Source: Alteromonas sp. 5E99-2 (GTDB lineage: Bacteria; Pseudomonadota; Gammaproteobacteria; Enterobacterales; Alteromonadaceae). From it: a stretch of 64,000 nt of DNA. Location: assembly GCF_017368475.1 (NCBI RefSeq), contig NZ_JAFNJE010000010.1, forward strand, positions 1-64,000, read 5' to 3'. The notes under the pieces were generated by a model. The model was not told where the DNA came from, did no database searches, and was given only the letters and a program-made list of their open reading frames with translations. Below are positions 1 to 6,950 of this stretch, one piece after another (positions within the stretch are counted from its first letter, which is position 1; each line of letters starts with the position of its first letter). Position numbers and translations under genes: made by a program.

Positions 1-98
1 AGGGCGATAGCGTAACAAAGCTAATAAACGCCGAATGTAGAGCTGCTGTCAGATCTTCTTGTTATCCAAAAAGCAATTGCTTGACAAAGGGGAGTACA
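1..98. other. Window edge, possible start of next cassette
   Basis: No open reading frame or RNA gene is recognisable here. Read on the minus strand it lies just beyond the attC-like repeat at 99-194, so it would be the start of the next cassette or the flank of the array. I could not pair any core box within it, so its status is unknown. Confidence 0.25.
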
Positions 99-121
99 TG
101 TAGCCCCAATAAGGGGCTACA
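99..121. repeat. Perfect 9-bp stem hairpin (GCCCC-type) at end of attC-like repeat
   Basis: Arms TGTAGCCCC and GGGGCTACA are separated by AATAA. The hairpin lies about 75 bp beyond the stop of the small secreted protein gene. A GCCCCTTATTGGGGC hairpin is a familiar part of long (VCR-like) attC repeats of marine gammaproteobacteria (family knowledge, from memory). It could also act as a weak terminator, but no strong T-run follows on either strand. Confidence 0.55.
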
Positions 122-194
122 AATTGTTTGCCAAAATAGCGAGGCACGAGCACGGCCAGCTGTTTTTAGTCCTTTGTAATGACTTGTTATGTTT
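99..194 (-). repeat. attC-like recombination site, VCR-type, degenerate 3' side
   Basis: On the minus strand this begins with the core box AAACATAAC immediately after the stop codon of the upstream gene, continues with AAGTCATTACAAAGGAC, and ends in a GCCCC hairpin, the architecture of long chromosomal-integron attC sites. The box at 186-194 (plus strand GTTATGTTT) is complementary to the cassette start at 745-737, as expected for one excisable circle. The distal L'/R' boxes (a GTTR-type end) are not recognisable, so the site may be decayed or longer than I can trace. Confidence 0.55.
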
Positions 195-497
195 TTAATA
201 ACTACAAGACCACGTGTAATGTCCAGAAGGTAAATCTAAGCTAGCGTAATGGTTAGGCTTTAGCCAAACAGTTGCCTTCCACAGACCTGTGGCAGTTTGA
301 GTTACGCCGCATTGAATCATATTATTTGTCGTGTTCAGGAAGCGAATCATAGTCCCATTTGCATAAACTCCTGCGGCACCGGGACCGTGATTAGAAAAAT
401 AAACAGGCACACCATTCGCAAATAATTGTGCATAAGTAAAAAAACTAAATGAAGTTAAAGAGATTACTATAAAAATCAAAGATATATTTTTTTTCAT
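195..497 (-). CDS. Small secreted protein, hypothetical (cassette-borne)
   Basis: The 100-residue product starts MKKNISLIF and has a clear signal peptide: two lysines, a hydrophobic stretch to about residue 20, and a likely cut after TYAQ or nearby. The mature part of about 75 residues is rich in Asn, Gly, Tyr and Trp and has two cysteines (C63 in MIQCGV, C98 in WSCSY) that could form a disulfide outside the cytoplasm. No family is recognised. The stop codon abuts an attC-like repeat and a second attC lies upstream, so it is probably a gene cassette. Small exported proteins of unknown function are common cassette cargo. The function is unknown. Confidence 0.75.
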   Translation of the reverse strand: MKKNISLIFIVISLTSFSFFTYAQLFANGVPVYFSNHGPGAAGVYANGTMIRFLNTTNNMIQCGVTQTATGLWKATVWLKPNHYASLDLPSGHYTWSCSY

Positions 498-738
498 GCT
501 AAATTCCCTTATTGTTGAATAATAATATTAATTGAATTTTTTAATGTACTATAAAAATTCAACACGCATTTAGGTATTTATTAGATTACCGATTGCCTAA
601 AAATTAATCAACACCTTTGAGTTACTCTGATACAAAAACAAAGTTAATCAATCTAAGTTTGAAAAAGCAGCACTGCAAAAGAACTGGATACATTAATTAC
701 AACTAAGGAAAATTTTACAAGAGATTTAATTTACACAA
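498..738. other. AT-rich leader of cassette 2
   Basis: This is the non-coding stretch between the attC of the PhzF cassette and the start of the small secreted protein. It is very AT-rich and could hold a cassette-borne promoter for the downstream gene, but I cannot pin one down. No ORF of convincing length is seen. Confidence 0.4.
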
Positions 739-812
739 ACATAACGCCTTGCTCAGCGGAAAAATACGAGCGCGAGCGAGTAGTTTTTCCGATGCAGCAA
801 CTTGTTAGAGGG
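739..812 (-). repeat. attC recombination site of the PhzF cassette
   Basis: Read on the minus strand: R'' box CCCTCTAAC (812-804), arm TTGCTGCATCGGAAAAA, a variable centre, arm TTTTTCCGCTGAGCAA, and R' box GTTATGT (745-739). The two arms pair with an unpaired extra base on one side, the signature of attC hairpins. R'' is a perfect complement of GTTAGAGGG at 1739-1731, upstream of the PhzF gene, so attC and cassette start belong to the same excisable unit. Recombination would fall between 745 and 744. Confidence 0.8.
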
Positions 813-1738
813 ACTTCTATCATCTAAATTTTTATAAACCCTTCACTTACCATCTTGCAAGTTCCAGCAACCCATACGTCGATAATCCCATTTGTATGTT
901 TTTTGTTCGAGCATCAAGCACACTGGGTCGATTCATCTCAACACCTTGGGCAATACGCCAGTTAGCTTCTCCTTGTGTATCTATTTTATAGTGACTTAGC
1001 ATTGCAACGAGGGCACAGTTGGCACTACCAGTTGCGGGATCTTCGGGCACATTGTCTTGTGGAGCAAACATACGAGCACGGATGTCAAACTCATCATCTG
1101 AGCGAATATAAACCAGAATATCAGGTCTAATCCCTTTCGAATTAATTTCATCTATCGCAGGTATATAAGAACGAGCACTTTCCAAAACCGTTCGATTTTT
1201 GAGTTCCACAATAATAAAGGGTAAACCTACAGAGGCTACAACAGGCTGGTGTATTTTTGTAACTATATCTTCAGGTTCCAGCGAAAGTGCTGAGGCGATC
1301 AAATCTATTGACACAGACTTTCCTATAGATAATGATTCAGGTGCTTTAAGTTCACACCAGATACCTGAACTAGTTTTACGAATCGTGATTGGGACTTGGC
1401 CTGCTTTTTCCTCAAAAACAATACTTAGTTCTCCATCAATACTACCAAGTTCTCCTATTTTGGCTAATGTAAACGCAGTTCCAATATTAGGATGACCGGC
1501 AAAGGGAACTTCGTGCGTAGGTGTGAATATACGAACGTTTTTACTGCATCCATTTTTACTCGGAAAAACGAATGTGCTCTCAGAGTAATTAAATTCTCTA
1601 GCGATTTTCTGCATTTGTTTACTCGACAGACCTTCTGCGTTTGGTAAAACTGCAAGTGGATTACCACCAAAGCGCACATCTGTAAAAACATCACATGTAT
1701 AAAATTTATATTTCATAGTTAGATTTTAAGCCCTCTAA
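745..1738 (-). mobile_element. Probable integron gene cassette 1 (PhzF-like isomerase)
   Basis: The unit spans from the T after G1739 (GTTAGAGGG, minus strand) to the G at 745 inside the attC site at 739-812. It holds one gene in the same direction as the attC, with very short non-coding ends (about 22 bp before the ATG), which is typical of cassettes. The nine-base complement between its start and its own R'' box defines both borders. No integrase gene or complete attI is visible up to 2266, so this is an array end or an isolated cassette cluster. Confidence 0.7.
847..1716 (-). CDS. PhzF family isomerase/epimerase
   Basis: This 289-residue protein has normal full length for the PhzF/diaminopimelate-epimerase fold, which has two pseudo-symmetric halves. 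Visible signatures are the N-terminal FTDVRFGGNPLAVLP, the catalytic glutamate in NYSESTF (about E46), PFAGHPNIGT near residue 71 and EDPATGSANC in the second half. PhzF itself isomerises dihydro-3-hydroxyanthranilate in phenazine synthesis, but most members outside phenazine clusters have unknown substrates and no phenazine genes are nearby, so I do not assign a reaction. The gene sits alone between matching integron core boxes, which suggests recent or past mobility. Confidence 0.88.
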   Translation of the reverse strand: MKYKFYTCDVFTDVRFGGNPLAVLPNAEGLSSKQMQKIAREFNYSESTFVFPSKNGCSKNVRIFTPTHEVPFAGHPNIGTAFTLAKIGELGSIDGELSIVFEEKAGQVPITIRKTSSGIWCELKAPESLSIGKSVSIDLIASALSLEPEDIVTKIHQPVVASVGLPFIIVELKNRTVLESARSYIPAIDEINSKGIRPDILVYIRSDDEFDIRARMFAPQDNVPEDPATGSANCALVAMLSHYKIDTQGEANWRIAQGVEMNRPSVLDARTKNIQMGLSTYGLLELARW

Positions 1739-2105
1739 CAGCCTGTTAATGAAACAATAATTAGTAGGTTTACCTTATTGACAGGCAAGCTAGTTTTAAT
1801 TGATTGCAAGTAACTGATAAACATAATATTAAAATAATCCCTTGCTCTAATATTTATTTAAAAAGGTAAATTACCTTTTTTATTTTATTATGAAGTCTTA
1901 AAGACCACGATTTCATGGATGAAGAAAAACAATGTAAAAAATCTAAGCTGTACAAGATATTTCATTCTGAATGAAGGTGCATGAGCGCCATCAATCAAAC
2001 CATAACGTCTTACCTAAACTAGATTTAATATTTCATATTTTATTGTGATACACAACGTCTAGCGTCACTTAAAACGGCGCACATTTCTAAATTGATTATT
2101 TAAAC

Positions 2106-2158
2106 AGGAGGCAAAAGATATGAACAAGCCATTCCCCACTTTAACCGTTTTAGGTTAA
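2106..2158 (+). other. Orphan start: strong SD plus 12-codon reading frame
   Basis: AGGAGG at 2106-2111 is followed eight bases later by ATG at 2120 and the frame MNKPFPTLTVLG before a TAA at 2156. The ribosome site is much better than those of most genes in the window, yet no gene follows. It could be the stub of a gene cut away by rearrangement, or a tiny peptide. No regulated gene lies downstream on the plus strand, so a leader role is not supported. Confidence 0.3.
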
Positions 2159-2197
2159 ATAAACAGTTGAGACGCTTTTACATAATACTAAAAAGTT

Positions 2198-2235
2198 AAA
2201 GTTTGAAAGTTTGAAAGTTTGAAAGTTTGAAAGTT
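2198..2235. repeat. Octamer tandem repeat (AAAGTTTG, about 4.75 copies)
   Basis: Four perfect copies of AAAGTTTG plus a partial fifth lie about 30 bp beyond the stop codon of the thioredoxin-like gene. It is a simple sequence repeat whose copy number could vary by slippage. It is not in a promoter of any gene seen here, so an effect on expression is doubtful. Confidence 0.9.
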
Positions 2236-2266
2236 ATAGAGCTAACACTCTAAATTTGAATCTGTA

Positions 2267-2815
2267 TTATGATTTATTCGCTAAGTAGCTTTTTAGCTTA
2301 AGGCCCCACTCTGTACTGTATCCCATAGAACGGCCAATGATCTTTTGTTCTTCGTCAATAAGGTAATAAGACGGATAACCAGGAACCTTAAAGTGGTGTT
2401 TTAAATTATTGCTACCTAATAAAACCGGCCCTTCAGCTCGGGTTTCTTCAACGAAATCAATTACCGCTTGCGATGAGCTGTAATCTACCGCAACTCTAAC
2501 AATGTTAATTTTGTCTTTGTCTAATTCGTTTAAATTTCCAATACTGGTTTTACACACCACGCACCATGGCGCGAAGAAATACAATAAGGTGGGCTTGTCA
2601 AATTCTGCGGGTTCAAATAATTTGTGCTGCTCGTCGTCCAAACCAGGCAACACAATAGTATCGACTTGTACCGTGCCATCGGCTTTTAACATATCTTTAG
2701 TTTGCCACGCACTAATACCAAAAAATATCACTAGCACAACTGCAATATCTCTCACCCAACTCGTTAGGGCGCATTTATACCAAGGCGTTGATGCAGGTTG
2801 GGTGTTGTTTGTCAT
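2267..2815 (-). CDS. Membrane-anchored thioredoxin-like protein (TlpA/ScsD-like)
   Basis: This 182-residue protein has a single N-terminal membrane segment (about residues 21-37) followed by a thioredoxin fold with WCVVC (C85, C88) after the beta strand TLLYFFAP, and the cis-proline region VPGYPSYYLI. The anchor places the active site in the periplasm, where such proteins reduce or shuffle disulfides of client proteins. The family is clear; the partner is unknown. It is the last gene of a minus-strand run after msrB (81-bp gap), which fits a role in oxidative-damage repair. The CVVC centre differs from the CGPC of cytoplasmic thioredoxin. Confidence 0.85.
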   Translation of the reverse strand: MTNNTQPASTPWYKCALTSWVRDIAVVLVIFFGISAWQTKDMLKADGTVQVDTIVLPGLDDEQHKLFEPAEFDKPTLLYFFAPWCVVCKTSIGNLNELDKDKINIVRVAVDYSSSQAVIDFVEETRAEGPVLLGSNNLKHHFKVPGYPSYYLIDEEQKIIGRSMGYSTEWGLKLKSYLANKS

Positions 2816-2896
2816 GTTCAGAAAAAGTCGTTTTTATATTACCTTAGAAGACCGTGACATTTTGTTAGAAATTTCACTCTTCTAAGTGAATAATAT

Positions 2897-3277
2897 TTAA
2901 TCTGGCTGAAAATCTAAAGAGACTGAATTCACACAGTAACGCTGCCCTGTAGGTGCGGGGCCGTCAGGAAACACATGGCCTAAATGGGCATCGCAGTGTT
3001 TGCACACAATTTCTACTCGTTTCATTCCGTGGCTAACATCTTCACGGTACTCCACGTTATTATTGTCACTTTGTGCAAAAAACGAAGGCCACCCGCAACC
3101 GGCGTCAAACTTTGTACTCGATTCAAATAAGTTCGCGCCGCAGCAGATGCAAACGTATTGACCGTCTCTGGTTTCGTTTAACCACTTGCCAGTAAAAGGC
3201 CTTTCCGTTCCTTTTTGTCGAGTAACGCTGTAAGTTTGCGCATCGAGGCTATCTTTCCACTTATCATCGTTACTCAT
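2897..3277 (-). CDS. msrB: Peptide-methionine (R)-S-oxide reductase
   Basis: MsrB reduces the R epimer of methionine sulfoxide in proteins using thioredoxin. The fold signatures are complete: zinc cysteines CICCG and CKHC, the AGCGWPSF block, the [10 protein letters not shown] block and the catalytic cysteine in RYCVNSVSL near the C-terminus. The frame is open to 3292 (MIGKTM), but family length and the second Met (MSNDDKW) favour 3277, giving 126 residues. It lies 15 bp or more after gnd and before a thioredoxin-like gene, a plausible functional pair. Confidence 0.95.
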   Translation of the reverse strand: MSNDDKWKDSLDAQTYSVTRQKGTERPFTGKWLNETRDGQYVCICCGANLFESSTKFDAGCGWPSFFAQSDNNNVEYREDVSHGMKRVEIVCKHCDAHLGHVFPDGPAPTGQRYCVNSVSLDFQPD

Positions 3278-3307
3278 TGTTTTTCCTATCACCTACTGTC
3301 GATTTAG

Positions 3308-4864
3308 TTATTTCTTGATACAAACCATTGGTCGGTTTGGTTCACTCCACTGCACGTGGTATTTATTCCCCGCGCGCTCGTCATTACGTTCGAACGTATG
3401 CGCGCCAAAAAAGTCTCTTTGTCCTTGCAATAAATTAGCTGGCAGCACTTCAGTGCGATATGCGTCGTAATAAGAAATTGCAGATGTCATAGCTGGGCAT
3501 GGAATACCAGCAAGTACCGATTTAGACACAGCTGTACGCCAATCACTTTGGTATTGAGTAATTTGTTCAGCGAAGAAAGGGTCAACCAATAGGTTAGTTA
3601 ATTTATCGTTGTTCTCATAGGCTTGAGTAATCGATTGTAAAAACACAGCTCGGATAATACATCCCGCACGCCAAATTTTAGCGATTTCAGCAAACTCTAG
3701 GTTCCAACCATGTTCTTTACCTGCAATAGCCATTAGCTGGAAGCCTTGAGCGTAAGCACATATTTTAGAACAATAAAGAGCATGTTTAAGCTGCTCAATC
3801 CACTCAGCTTTCTCTTGTTCAGATAAGGCCATTTTTTCTGGCCCTTCTAAAATTGCACTGGCTGCAGAGCGTTCTTCTTTAAAACTGGAAATGCTGCGGG
3901 CAAAAACCGCTTGAGTGATAGTTTGAGCAGGACTCCCCACCTGCAACGCACTAACGGCTGTCCATAACCCAGTGCCTTTCTGCCCTGCTTTATCCATAAT
4001 AACATCGACAATAGGTTGGTTACTTTGCTCATCAATCTCATCAAGTACTTCAGCACTGATTTCAATAAGGTAACTATTCAGTTCCCCTTCATTCCATTCT
4101 CTGAACACTTTTGCAATTTCAGGGGGTGTCATATCCAGCGCTTCGCGCATTACGTGATAGGTTTCGCAAATAAGTTGCATATCGGCATACTCAATGCCGT
4201 TGTGAACCATTTTCACATAGTGACCTGCACCAATAGGGCCGATATAGGTAGCGCAAGGCTCACCTTCAGTAACAGGTTTGCCCGGCGTAAATGACTCGAT
4301 AGGCTTGCCTGTTTTTGCGTCAACTTTTGCTGAAGCTGCATGCCAAACGGGCTCGATACGAGTCCATGCATAAGGATTACCTGACGGCATAAGAGACGGT
4401 CCAAATCTCGCGCCGACTTCCCCACCAGAAACCGCGGTAGAAAAGAAAATAAACTTACCTTTATATTTGGCTTCTCGTTCAACAGAGTCAGTCCACAAAC
4501 TATTTCCGGTATCAACCACGATATCGTCAGCATCAATTCCTGCATCAATAAGGTGTGAACAAACGTGATCAACAGGCTCACCTGCTGGAACAGAAAGAAT
4601 AATAAGATGAGGTGCGGCAAGCTTTTTCAATAATTCAGTAAAAGACTGACAAGGAACCACCCTAGCTGGTTGGTCGCCTCGCTCTTTTTTGTCTTGTTCA
4701 ACAATGTCATCAACACGGTCTTGATCTAAATCAAAACACGCTATTTTATACCCGTTATCCGCTAAATTTAGCGTTAGGTTTTTACCCATAACTCCTAAAC
4801 CAATGAAGCCAATATCGCAAAGCGTGTCTGTGTTAGGTACTGCTGAAGACATAGTTAAACTCAA
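3308..4864 (-). CDS. gnd: 6-phosphogluconate dehydrogenase, decarboxylating
   Basis: Gnd oxidises 6-phosphogluconate to ribulose 5-phosphate with NADP. An N-terminal Rossmann motif GFIGLGVMG (about residues 19-27), the substrate loop VSGGEVGARFGPSLMPSG and the KMVHNGIEYADMQ active-site helix are all present. At 518 residues it is longer than the usual 470-480; part of the excess is an insert of about 30 residues (HAASAKVDAKTG and following) between the PSLMPSG loop and the GPIGAGHYVKM motif. A second Met (MSSAVPN, residue 5) is an alternative start. It competes with Edd, encoded 11 kb away, for the same substrate. Confidence 0.95.
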   Translation of the reverse strand: MSLTMSSAVPNTDTLCDIGFIGLGVMGKNLTLNLADNGYKIACFDLDQDRVDDIVEQDKKERGDQPARVVPCQSFTELLKKLAAPHLIILSVPAGEPVDHVCSHLIDAGIDADDIVVDTGNSLWTDSVEREAKYKGKFIFFSTAVSGGEVGARFGPSLMPSGNPYAWTRIEPVWHAASAKVDAKTGKPIESFTPGKPVTEGEPCATYIGPIGAGHYVKMVHNGIEYADMQLICETYHVMREALDMTPPEIAKVFREWNEGELNSYLIEISAEVLDEIDEQSNQPIVDVIMDKAGQKGTGLWTAVSALQVGSPAQTITQAVFARSISSFKEERSAASAILEGPEKMALSEQEKAEWIEQLKHALYCSKICAYAQGFQLMAIAGKEHGWNLEFAEIAKIWRAGCIIRAVFLQSITQAYENNDKLTNLLVDPFFAEQITQYQSDWRTAVSKSVLAGIPCPAMTSAISYYDAYRTEVLPANLLQGQRDFFGAHTFERNDERAGNKYHVQWSEPNRPMVCIKK

Positions 4865-4891
4865 TAAAAAATTTTACTAATAATAGCATCC

Positions 4892-6946
4892 TCAGTTGGG
4901 GTTTGTTAACGACTGTTCAAAGGAAAATAATGTCAGTGACCGCGCTTCTTGTAAAAATGCGTAGCGAATGCAGATATCTGGCGTACTTTCCAACCTGTCG
5001 TGTCGCGTGTCCAAACGTAAACGCCACCCCGATTTAAACGCTTCTTTAGGTAAGGTAAAACGCAAATCTGATTGGCCACCATTGATGCACAGTAACCAGC
5101 GCTCTCTTTTTTGTTGAGTTTCACCAGCCATGTTAGACCCAATAATTTCTATAGCAAAACCATTGGAATCATTTTGATGCCAATCTTTAGTCGCTTTCTC
5201 TGCACCATCAGCTTTGTACCACTTTATTGCTTCAATGTTGTTACTGTGGTGAAAGGTATCGTCGAGCAAATGAATGTCGCCTAACAACGCACTTTCTTGC
5301 CGCAGTGATATTATTTTTTGACAAAAGGCTAAGAAGTTTTCTTTTTTTGATGTCATCGACCAGTCTAACCAACTGATCTCATTATCTTGGCAATAGGCAT
5401 TGTTATTCCCTTTTTGCGTTCGACTTAGTTCATCTCCCGCAACAAAGTGAGGCGTCCCCTGAGATAAAAGTAACGACGCAAACACATTGCGTTTTTGTTT
5501 TTCTCGTAACTTCACAATAGCAAGGTTCTCAGTTTCGCCTTCAACGCCATAGTTATTCGATAAATTGTGATTATGTCCATCTCTATTGTCTTCGCCATTG
5601 TCGACATTGTGTTTGTCGTTATAAGTCACTAAATCATGCAAGGTAAAGCCATCGTGATACGTAATACAATTTACTGACGAGTAGTTTGGTCTATGGGCTT
5701 TGGAAAAAATATCTCGCGACCCCATAAGTCGAGTGGCTAACTCACCAACTAAACCGTGATCACCGCGCCAAAACGCTCTCAGGGTATCTCTATATCGATC
5801 GTTGACTTCTAACCAAGGATAAGGAAAAGCCCCTAGTTGATAACCATTGGGCCCCATGTCCCAAGGCTCGGCAATTAACACGGTGTGCTTTAGCGAAGGG
5901 TCTTGTAAAATAGCCTTCATTAAGCCAGATAAACGGTTGAAATCATGATGCTCTCTACCCAATCCCGGCGCTAAATCGAACCTAAAACCGTCAACGCCAA
6001 TATCGTCAACCCAATAACGTAACGCATCCAAAATATAACTAAACATGAAAGGATGCGCGGTATTAACCGTATTACCGCAGCCAGAGTAATTGGCGTAATA
6101 TGACTGCCCGGCTTTATCTTGAGTATGTAAATAAACCTCTTTGCCAAACAAGCCTCTTAAGCATAAATCGATCCCATCGTCGCTGCCTTCTGCGGTGTGG
6201 TTAAACACCACGTCAATAATGACTTCTATGCCAGCCTCATGATAAGTATCAATCATGGTTTTTATTTCAGTTAGTGCATTGTCTTTTGCATAGCGAGGCT
6301 CTGGAGCCATATAGCTAACAGGGTTATAGCCCCAGTAATTTGTCATGCCCTTATTGGTGATATAAGGCTCTGGCATAAAGGCAAACACAGGCATAAATTG
6401 AACCGTGGTAACCCCAAGAGATTTGATATGAGCAACAATATCGGGATGTGATGCTCCCAAATAAGTTCCTCGATGATTCGAATCCACATTTGGATGACAT
6501 TGACTCAGCCCTTTCACATGGGCTTCGTAAATAATACGTTCACTGTGGTTTATCTTTGGCTTAGCTGTGCGAGGCTCAGGTGCTGAGGCGGTGACAATGG
6601 CTTTGGGTACTGAAAACCTATTGCTCTCGTTGTGCTGCTTTGCATCAAAATGAATTGGAGCATCTAATAATTTGGCATAGGGGTCAATCAACAAGGGAGT
6701 ATCGGATGTGGCGTTATCGGCCTGACCGGCCCGAACGCAATAATGCTGTCCGGTTTTCAGCTCTTCAATACAGCCATGCCAAATTGTTCCTGTTTTCGCT
6801 GGTAACATAACCGGCGTCATAGTGCCGTCGTCATCAAACAAACAAATTTCGATATAGGAAGCAACATCAGACGCTATAGCGAAATTAACGCCTTGGTCTG
6901 TTACAGAAGCGCCTAAAGGGTATGGCGTGCCAAAAGTGATATTCAT
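4892..6946 (-). CDS. glgX: Glycogen debranching enzyme (GH13, isoamylase type)
   Basis: GlgX hydrolyses alpha-1,6 branches of phosphorylase- or amylase-trimmed glycogen. The 684-residue protein has an N-terminal CBM48-like beta domain (about 1-130), then the GH13 barrel with VIIDVVFNH (about 242-250), the nucleophile in GVDGFRFDLA (D324), the acid/base in LIAEPWDMG (E360) and YHDGFTLHDLV (D432). It starts four bases after the glgB stop, so the two are almost certainly co-translated. No obvious defect is seen. Confidence 0.93.
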   Translation of the reverse strand: MNITFGTPYPLGASVTDQGVNFAIASDVASYIEICLFDDDGTMTPVMLPAKTGTIWHGCIEELKTGQHYCVRAGQADNATSDTPLLIDPYAKLLDAPIHFDAKQHNESNRFSVPKAIVTASAPEPRTAKPKINHSERIIYEAHVKGLSQCHPNVDSNHRGTYLGASHPDIVAHIKSLGVTTVQFMPVFAFMPEPYITNKGMTNYWGYNPVSYMAPEPRYAKDNALTEIKTMIDTYHEAGIEVIIDVVFNHTAEGSDDGIDLCLRGLFGKEVYLHTQDKAGQSYYANYSGCGNTVNTAHPFMFSYILDALRYWVDDIGVDGFRFDLAPGLGREHHDFNRLSGLMKAILQDPSLKHTVLIAEPWDMGPNGYQLGAFPYPWLEVNDRYRDTLRAFWRGDHGLVGELATRLMGSRDIFSKAHRPNYSSVNCITYHDGFTLHDLVTYNDKHNVDNGEDNRDGHNHNLSNNYGVEGETENLAIVKLREKQKRNVFASLLLSQGTPHFVAGDELSRTQKGNNNAYCQDNEISWLDWSMTSKKENFLAFCQKIISLRQESALLGDIHLLDDTFHHSNNIEAIKWYKADGAEKATKDWHQNDSNGFAIEIIGSNMAGETQQKRERWLLCINGGQSDLRFTLPKEAFKSGWRLRLDTRHDRLESTPDICIRYAFLQEARSLTLFSFEQSLTNPN

Positions 6947-6950
6947 AATA

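Larger units (their letters stand above)
99..744 (-). mobile_element. Probable integron gene cassette 2 (small secreted protein)
   Basis: The unit runs on the minus strand from the TTATGTTTG that follows the recombination G at 745, through a roughly 250-bp leader and one small gene, to the attC-like repeat at 99-194. Its start sequence and the R'' box after the gene are reverse complements over about nine bases, which is what a cassette excised as a circle requires. The distal end is approximate because the final core box is degenerate. Confidence 0.6.
1740..2266. other. 527-bp AT-rich gap without a convincing gene
   Basis: This gap separates the cassettes from the metabolic operon. It holds a start codon with a strong Shine-Dalgarno site that opens only a 12-codon frame (2106-2158) and an octamer tandem repeat (2198-2235). 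I looked for an integrase or an integrase remnant on both strands and see none. The sequence next to 1740 reads, on the minus strand, CATTAACAGGCTGTTAGAG, a small imperfect palindrome that could be the joining attI or attC end. Confidence 0.5.

Noticed and set aside
1199-1495. 98-codon plus-strand frame inside the PhzF gene
   Set aside because: It is a shadow of the conserved minus-strand PhzF gene and shows no protein-like signature.
1740-2266. Integrase gene or remnant next to the cassettes
   Set aside because: No frame with tyrosine-recombinase motifs on either strand; only short AT-rich frames.
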